Assembly: GCF_014649755.1 (NCBI RefSeq) | Contig: NZ_BMTQ01000001.1 | Coordinates: forward strand, 248,001-312,000 | DNA: 64,000 bases | From: Streptomyces litmocidini | Lineage (GTDB): Bacteria; Actinomycetota; Actinomycetes; Streptomycetales; Streptomycetaceae | Direction: 5' to 3' | Shown: positions 59,943-64,000 of the stretch, in pieces | How the letters are laid out: each line of letters opens with the position of its first letter | Numbering within the stretch: the stretch's first letter is position 1 | Notes under the pieces: generated by a model | What the model was told of the DNA's origin: nothing | Database searches by the model: none | What the model saw: the letters and a program-made list of their open reading frames with translations, nothing else | Position numbers and translations under genes: made by a program

Positions 59943-60707
59943 ATGGGCGTGCTCGACGGAAGGCTTGCCGGGAAGACGGCACTGGTCACCGGCGGGAGCC
60001 GGGGCATCGGACGGGGGATCGCCGAGCGGCTCGGCCGCGAGGGCGCGCGGGTCGCGGTGCACTACGGGACGAACGAGACGGCGGCGAAGGAGACGGTCGC
60101 CGCGATCGAGGAGGCCGGCGGCTCCGCCTTCGCCCTGGGCCAGGAGCTGGGGGTGCCGGGGGACGCGGCGGCGCTCTGGCGGGCCTTCGACGCCCGGGCG
60201 GACGGCCTGGACATCCTGGTGAACAACGCGGGGATCGGAGCCTCGCAGCCGTTCGCGACGATCGGCGAGGAGGAGTACGACCGGATCTTCGCGATCAACG
60301 CGAAGGCGCCCTTCTTCCTGGCACAGCTGGGGGCGGAGCGGCTGCGGGACGGCGGCCGGATCATCAACGTCTCGACGGGCCTGAGCCGGGCGGCCGCCAT
60401 GCCGGACCTGATCGCGTACGCGATGTCGAAGGGCGCGCTCGACGTCTTCACCCGCTACCTGTCGAAGGTCCTCGGCCCGCGCGGGATCACGGTCAACGCG
60501 GTGGCGCCGGGAATCGTGGACACGGACATCAACGCCGGGTGGCTGCGGGGGAACGAGGAGGCCTGGGCGGGGGCGGCGGCGATGGCGACGCTGGGCGCGG
60601 TCGGGACGCCGCCGGAGATAGCGGACGTGGTGGCCTTCCTGGCCTCCGACGACGCGCGTTGGGTGACGGGCGACTGGATCGACGCGACGGGAGGCTCGCT
60701 GGCCTGA
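59943..60707 (+). CDS. Short-chain dehydrogenase/reductase
   Basis: The 254-residue NAD(P)-dependent oxidoreductase of the classical SDR family has the nucleotide motif [10 protein letters not shown] at 17-26, NNAGIG, the catalytic Ser in INVSTGLSR and the Tyr-x-x-x-Lys pair in [14 protein letters not shown], then PGIVDTDIN. Presence of GGSLA at the end is typical. The ATG at 59943 gives a usual start ([18 protein letters not shown]). It is divergent from TetR and probably its target. The substrate is unknown. Confidence 0.93.
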   Translation: MGVLDGRLAGKTALVTGGSRGIGRGIAERLGREGARVAVHYGTNETAAKETVAAIEEAGGSAFALGQELGVPGDAAALWRAFDARADGLDILVNNAGIGASQPFATIGEEEYDRIFAINAKAPFFLAQLGAERLRDGGRIINVSTGLSRAAAMPDLIAYAMSKGALDVFTRYLSKVLGPRGITVNAVAPGIVDTDINAGWLRGNEEAWAGAAAMATLGAVGTPPEIADVVAFLASDDARWVTGDWIDATGGSLA

Positions 60708-60850
60708 CGGGCGGACAGGACGGAAGGCGGCGGAGCGGGGGTTCGCCGGCCTGACGAGCGGGGCGGAACCGCCGGTCCACCGGTCCGGCGGGCGGGGGCG
60801 GAACCGGGGATCCGCCGGTCCGGCGGGCGGGGGCGGAGCCGGGGATCCGC
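60694..60850 (+). repeat. SDR 3'-end copy and a 35-base tandem duplication
   Basis: GCTCGCTGGCCTGACGGGCGG (stop codon included) at 60694-60714 is copied with three changes at 60741-60761. Next, two 35-base units at 60781-60815 and 60816-60850 differ at only one position. The remaining gap up to nagB has a palindrome GGGAAGGCCTTCCC (60939-60952) and the dre site. Confidence 0.8.
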
Positions 60851-60974
60851 CGATCGGACGGACGGGGTTCGAGTGGCTGGTGGGGCGGGTGCGGTCGACG
60901 ATGGAGGCGGTGCCGTCCGCGGGGCGGAACGGCATGAGGGGAAGGCCTTCCCTCTGCTAGATTTGGACCTAGAT

Positions 60975-60986
60975 TGGTCTATACCA
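60975..60986. promoter_or_regulatory. DasR dre site upstream of nagB
   Basis: TGGTCTATACCA is a perfect palindrome close to the dre core TGGTCTAGACCA and lies 43 bases before the nagB start. A partial second copy, TTTGGACCTAGATTGG, precedes it at about 60962-60977. nagB is a known DasR target in Streptomyces. Confidence 0.88.
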
Positions 60987-61029
60987 CACGGTCCTTTCAG
61001 CAGCCCCTCACCAGATCGGCAGGCACAGC

Positions 61030-61815
61030 GTGGAAGTTGTCATCGTCAAGGACGCCAAGGCCGGCGGCGAGCTCATCGCGGACGGCATCGCCGACCTCCT
61101 GCGCCGCAAGCCCGACGCGCTGCTCGGCGTGGCCACGGGGTCGACTCCGATCCCGATCTACGACGCCCTGGTCGCCCGGGTCTCCGCCGGTGCCGTGGAC
61201 GCCTCCCGGGCGCGGATCGCCCAGCTGGACGAGTACGTCGGCCTGCCCGCGGGGCACCCGGAGTCGTACCGCTCCACCGTGCTCCGCCAGGTCGTCGAGC
61301 CGCTCGGGCTCTCCCCGGAGGCCTTCATGGGCCCCGACGGCTCCGCCGAGGACGTCCAGGCGGCCTGCGAGGCCTACGACAGGGCGCTGGCCGAGGCCGG
61401 CGGCGTGGACCTGCAGATCCTCGGCATCGGCACCGACGGGCACATCGGCTTCAACGAGCCGTGTTCCTCGCTCGCCTCCCGCACCCGCATCAAGACGCTC
61501 ACCGAGCAGACCCGCGTGGACAACGCCCGCTTCTTCGACGACGACATCGAGCAGGTGCCGCACCACGTCATCACCCAGGGCATCGGCACCATCCTGGAGG
61601 CCCGTCACCTGGTGCTGCTCGCCACCGGCGAGGGCAAGGCCGAGGCCGTGGCGCAGACCGTCGAGGGCCCCGTGGCGGCGCTCGTGCCGGCCTCCGCGCT
61701 GCAGCTGCACCCGCACGCCACGATCGTCGTGGACGAGGCCGCCGCCTCCGAGCTGAAGCTCGCGGACTACTTCCGCCACACCTTCGCGAACAAGCCCGCC
61801 TGGCAGGGCATCTAG
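61030..61815 (+). CDS. nagB: Glucosamine-6-phosphate deaminase
   Basis: NagB converts glucosamine-6-phosphate to fructose-6-phosphate and ammonia, feeding GlcNAc carbon into glycolysis. The 261-residue enzyme has LLGVATGSTPIPIYDALVAR (substrate phosphate site), IAQLDEYVGLPAGHPESYRS with the catalytic Asp, and LGIGTDGHIGFNEPCSSLAS with the catalytic His. The start is the GTG at 61030. Upstream lies a dre site for DasR repression; dasD and dasC lie convergent next to it, placing it in the GlcNAc-sensing locus that also steers development and antibiotics in Streptomyces. Confidence 0.97.
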   Translation: MEVVIVKDAKAGGELIADGIADLLRRKPDALLGVATGSTPIPIYDALVARVSAGAVDASRARIAQLDEYVGLPAGHPESYRSTVLRQVVEPLGLSPEAFMGPDGSAEDVQAACEAYDRALAEAGGVDLQILGIGTDGHIGFNEPCSSLASRTRIKTLTEQTRVDNARFFDDDIEQVPHHVITQGIGTILEARHLVLLATGEGKAEAVAQTVEGPVAALVPASALQLHPHATIVVDEAAASELKLADYFRHTFANKPAWQGI

Positions 61816-61820
61816 GACCC

Positions 61821-61870
61821 GTACGGAGGGGGGCCCGGTACCTGTCCGGGTACCGGGCTCCCCTCCGTAC
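61821..61870. terminator. Bidirectional hairpin between nagB and dasD
   Basis: GTACGGAGGGGGGCCCGGTA (61821-61840) pairs with TACCGGGCTCCCCTCCGTAC (61851-61870) over 20 positions with one mismatch, between convergent genes. Confidence 0.9.
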
Positions 61871-61880
61871 GTCCGAACCG

Positions 61881-63404
61881 TCAGGCGCCGGTTCCGACGA
61901 CCGCCTCCGCGGCCGCGCGGCCGCAGACCCGGGCGGCGCCGTGCGTGGCGATGTGCAGGGCCCCGCGGGGCTCCGCCTCGTCGAGGCCCATCTCGACCAC
62001 GACGGTGTCGGGGCGGGCCGCGAGGAGACCGTCCAGGGCCCGGGTCATCCACGGGTGCCGGTGGGCGTCCCGCACGACCGCCACGATCCGCCGCTCCCCC
62101 GCGGCGGCCAGGACCGCGTCCACGGACGACTCGCCGTACGAGCCGCTCTCCGTGCCGGGCAGCAGGCGCTCCAGCTCGGCCGCGACGCCCCAGGGCGTCT
62201 CGTCGCCGACCGCGAAGTTGGCGACCGGGGTGAAGGAGGCCACGTAGGGAGCGTCGGCCATCGGCGTGTGCGGCCGCTCCCCCCGGGTCACCTTCAGGGC
62301 CCTGCGGGCCGCGACGAGTCCGATGTCGGCGCCGGGCGCGGTCCCCTCCTGCACTGCCGCGCCCGGCACCGACCCAGCCCCCCTGGCCCGGTGCGCCTGG
62401 GTCCAGGCCGCCAGGGCGCGCACGCGCGCCGCGGCGTCGGCCAGCCGCTCCTCGGGCAGTTCACCGGTCCGTACCGCGTCGACGAGGGCGTCCCTCAGCC
62501 GCAGCACGGTGTCCTCGTCGCACAGCCCGCCGCCGACGCAGATGGCGTCGGCGCCCGCGGCGATCGCGAGGACGGATCCGCGCTCGATGCCGTACGTCGC
62601 CGAGACGGCCCGCATCTCCATGCCGTCGGTGACGATCAGCCCCTCGAAGCCCAGCTCCTGGCGCAGCAGACCGGTGAGGATCTGCGGGCTCAGGGTGGCC
62701 GGACGGTGGGGGTCGAGCGCGGAGAGCAGGATATGCGCGCTCATGACCGCTTTGGTACCCGCGGCGACGGCCGCGCGGAAAGGCACCAGCTCACGGGCGT
62801 GCAGTGTGGCGAGGTCCACATCGATCCGGGGCAGCGCGTCGTGCGAATCGACGTTGGTGTCGCCGTGTCCGGGGAAGTGCTTCGTGCAGGCCGCGACCCC
62901 GACGCCCTGGAGGCCGTCGACGTACGCCACGGTGTGCCGGGCGACCAGGTCCGGGTCCGGTCCGAAGGAGCGGACGCCGATGACCGGGTTCTCGGCGTTG
63001 GAGTTGACGTCCGCCGAGGGCGCCCAGTTCAGGTCGACGCCGCACTCGACGAGCCGGCGGCCCAGCTCGCGGGCGACGGCCCGGGTGAGCTCGACGTCGT
63101 CGACGCTGCCCAGCGCGTAGTTGCCGGGGAAGGACGAGCCCTGCTTGACCTCCAGGCGGGTGACGTCCCCGCCCTCCTCGTCGATGGCGACGAGGACGTC
63201 GTCCCGCTCGGCGCGCAGCCGCGCGGTGAGCGCGGCGAGCTGCTCGGGGTCGGCGATGTTCCGGCCGAAGAGTCCGACCGAGGAGAGGCCCTCGCCGATG
63301 CGGCGGAGCAGCCAGTCGGGGGCGGTGGTGCCGGCGAAGCCGGGCTGGAGGACCGTGAGCGCGTCACGGGTCAGGGTGTCCGAGCCGCGTACGAGTGTGG
63401 TCAT
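61881..63404 (-). CDS. dasD: Family 3 beta-N-acetylglucosaminidase
   Basis: This GH3 glycosidase has 507 residues. An alpha/beta barrel (about 1-340) holds DVLVAIDEEGGDVTRLEVKQ, the acid/base His-Asp loop KHFPGHGDTNVDSHDALPRI and the nucleophile Asp in LIVTDGMEMRAV; a C-terminal alpha/beta domain follows (DAVLAAAGERRIVAVVRDAH). There is no signal peptide, so it should hydrolyse imported N,N'-diacetylchitobiose in the cytosol, as for DasD. It lies nine bases after dasC in the same direction, which fits the das transporter operon of Streptomyces. The ATG at 63404 has a poor ribosome site, implying coupling. Confidence 0.93.
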   Translation of the reverse strand: MTTLVRGSDTLTRDALTVLQPGFAGTTAPDWLLRRIGEGLSSVGLFGRNIADPEQLAALTARLRAERDDVLVAIDEEGGDVTRLEVKQGSSFPGNYALGSVDDVELTRAVARELGRRLVECGVDLNWAPSADVNSNAENPVIGVRSFGPDPDLVARHTVAYVDGLQGVGVAACTKHFPGHGDTNVDSHDALPRIDVDLATLHARELVPFRAAVAAGTKAVMSAHILLSALDPHRPATLSPQILTGLLRQELGFEGLIVTDGMEMRAVSATYGIERGSVLAIAAGADAICVGGGLCDEDTVLRLRDALVDAVRTGELPEERLADAAARVRALAAWTQAHRARGAGSVPGAAVQEGTAPGADIGLVAARRALKVTRGERPHTPMADAPYVASFTPVANFAVGDETPWGVAAELERLLPGTESGSYGESSVDAVLAAAGERRIVAVVRDAHRHPWMTRALDGLLAARPDTVVVEMGLDEAEPRGALHIATHGAARVCGRAAAEAVVGTGA

Positions 63405-63413
63405 GGGGAGCCG

Positions 63414-64000
63414 TTATCCCTTCACCGCGCCGGCGGTCATGCCGCCGACGGCCTTGCGCTGGAGGAAGAGGAACACGATGAGCACGGGGAGGGCGAAGAG
63501 GGTGGAGGCGGCCATGGTGGCGCCCCAGTCGCTGCCGAAGGCGGTCTGGAACTGGGTCAGCCAGAGCGTCAGGGTCTGCGACTCCTTCTCCTTGTTCAGC
63601 ATGAGGATCATGGCGAACTCGTTCCAGGCGGTGATGAAGCCGAAGAGCGAGGTCGACATCAGTCCGGGCGCGAGCAGCGGGAAGATCACCTTGCGGAAGG
63701 CCTGGCCGCGGGTGCAGCCGTCGATCTGCGCGGCCTCCTCCAGTTCGACCGGGACGGCGGCGATGAAGCCGCGCAGGGTCCAGATCGTGAAGGGGAGGAC
63801 CATGACGAAGTAGATGAGCGTGAGCATCGGGATGCTGTTGAGCAGGTCGTTCTCGCGGGAGATCATGTACATCGCGATGACCATGACCTCCCAGGGGGCC
63901 ATCTGAGCCATCATCACGACGAGGACGATGCCCTTGCGTCCCCTGAACTTGAGGCGGGCGATCGCGAAGCTCGCGGCCAGGGCGACGACCAGGGCAAGCA
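63414..64000 (-). CDS. dasC: Sugar ABC transporter permease DasC, 5' end beyond window
   Basis: The last about 194 residues of an inner-membrane permease of the carbohydrate-uptake (MalG-like) family lie here. The family EAA loop EEAAQIDGCTRGQAFRKVIF for ATPase contact is present, with membrane segments AMYMISRENDLLNSIP to MLTLIYFVMVLPFTIWT and FALPVLIVFLFLQRKAVGG. Direct linkage to dasD and nagB identifies it as DasC, one of the two permeases for chitobiose uptake with DasA and DasB, whose genes would follow off the right edge. The start codon is outside the window. Confidence 0.9.
   Translation of the reverse strand, partial: LALVVALAASFAIARLKFRGRKGIVLVVMMAQMAPWEVMVIAMYMISRENDLLNSIPMLTLIYFVMVLPFTIWTLRGFIAAVPVELEEAAQIDGCTRGQAFRKVIFPLLAPGLMSTSLFGFITAWNEFAMILMLNKEKESQTLTLWLTQFQTAFGSDWGATMAASTLFALPVLIVFLFLQRKAVGGMTAGAVKG

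Overview
The window is high-GC actinobacterial chromosome. Codon third positions are almost all G or C, GTG and TTG starts are common, and the gene content is that of Streptomyces: nickel superoxide dismutase, a WhiB-like protein, a snapalysin with its LysR regulator, a SigH-type stress sigma factor and the N-acetylglucosamine genes nagB, dasD and dasC. Gene order from lon through the kgd-type 2-oxoglutarate enzyme, malic enzyme, sodN, sigH and wblE to nagB/das is, from memory, the order of a conserved core segment of Streptomyces chromosomes. I see no transposase, integrase, CRISPR array, rRNA or tRNA.

Layout. 1-7.1 kb: 5' part of a Cvn-type histidine kinase, a PP2C-like protein, a MarR regulator, a secreted GH25 lysozyme, an AA10 lytic polysaccharide monooxygenase and a DUF4240 protein. 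7.1-18.1 kb: Lon with an HspR-type HAIR operator, a GNAT, a lipoprotein, a spermidine-synthase-like methyltransferase fold, a two-component system and the large kgd gene.

18.1-29.8 kb, the most unusual part: seven minus-strand genes in apparent operon order. They encode a Trypco1-like protein, a trypsin-like protease with a VMAP-like C-terminus, a MoxR AAA ATPase, a SAV_2336-type protein with a vWA-like domain and helical repeats, a 68-residue FxSxx-COOH-like peptide, an HExxH peptide-hydroxylase-like enzyme and a TIR-like/NB-ARC/TPR protein. This joins the parts of a predicted vWA-MoxR-VMAP conflict system to a peptide-modification cassette. It is my best candidate for an under-described system.

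29.8-44 kb: DUF6104, a DUF4097/PadR pair behind a visible operator, an endoglycoceramidase-like GH5, a quinone oxidoreductase, malic enzyme, a polar amino acid ABC transporter, a methyltransferase, a CGNR protein, sodX/sodN, a GNAT and a LysR. 44-53 kb: snapalysin, DUF6304, a DHFR-like/TetR divergent pair, a family 2B encapsulin with polyprenyl synthase cargo, an amidase, a PLP deaminase-like enzyme and a Na+/H+ antiporter. 53-64 kb: a UBP zinc finger, the SigH anti-sigma/sigma pair, a diacylglycerol kinase-like protein, wblE, a PdtaS-like kinase, a TetR/SDR pair, nagB, dasD and the 3' part of dasC, with two DasR-type dre sites.

A recurring oddity is short degenerate direct repeats just after stop codons that copy the last 14-30 bases of the gene, at eight or more loci. 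Strong hairpin terminators lie between many convergent genes.
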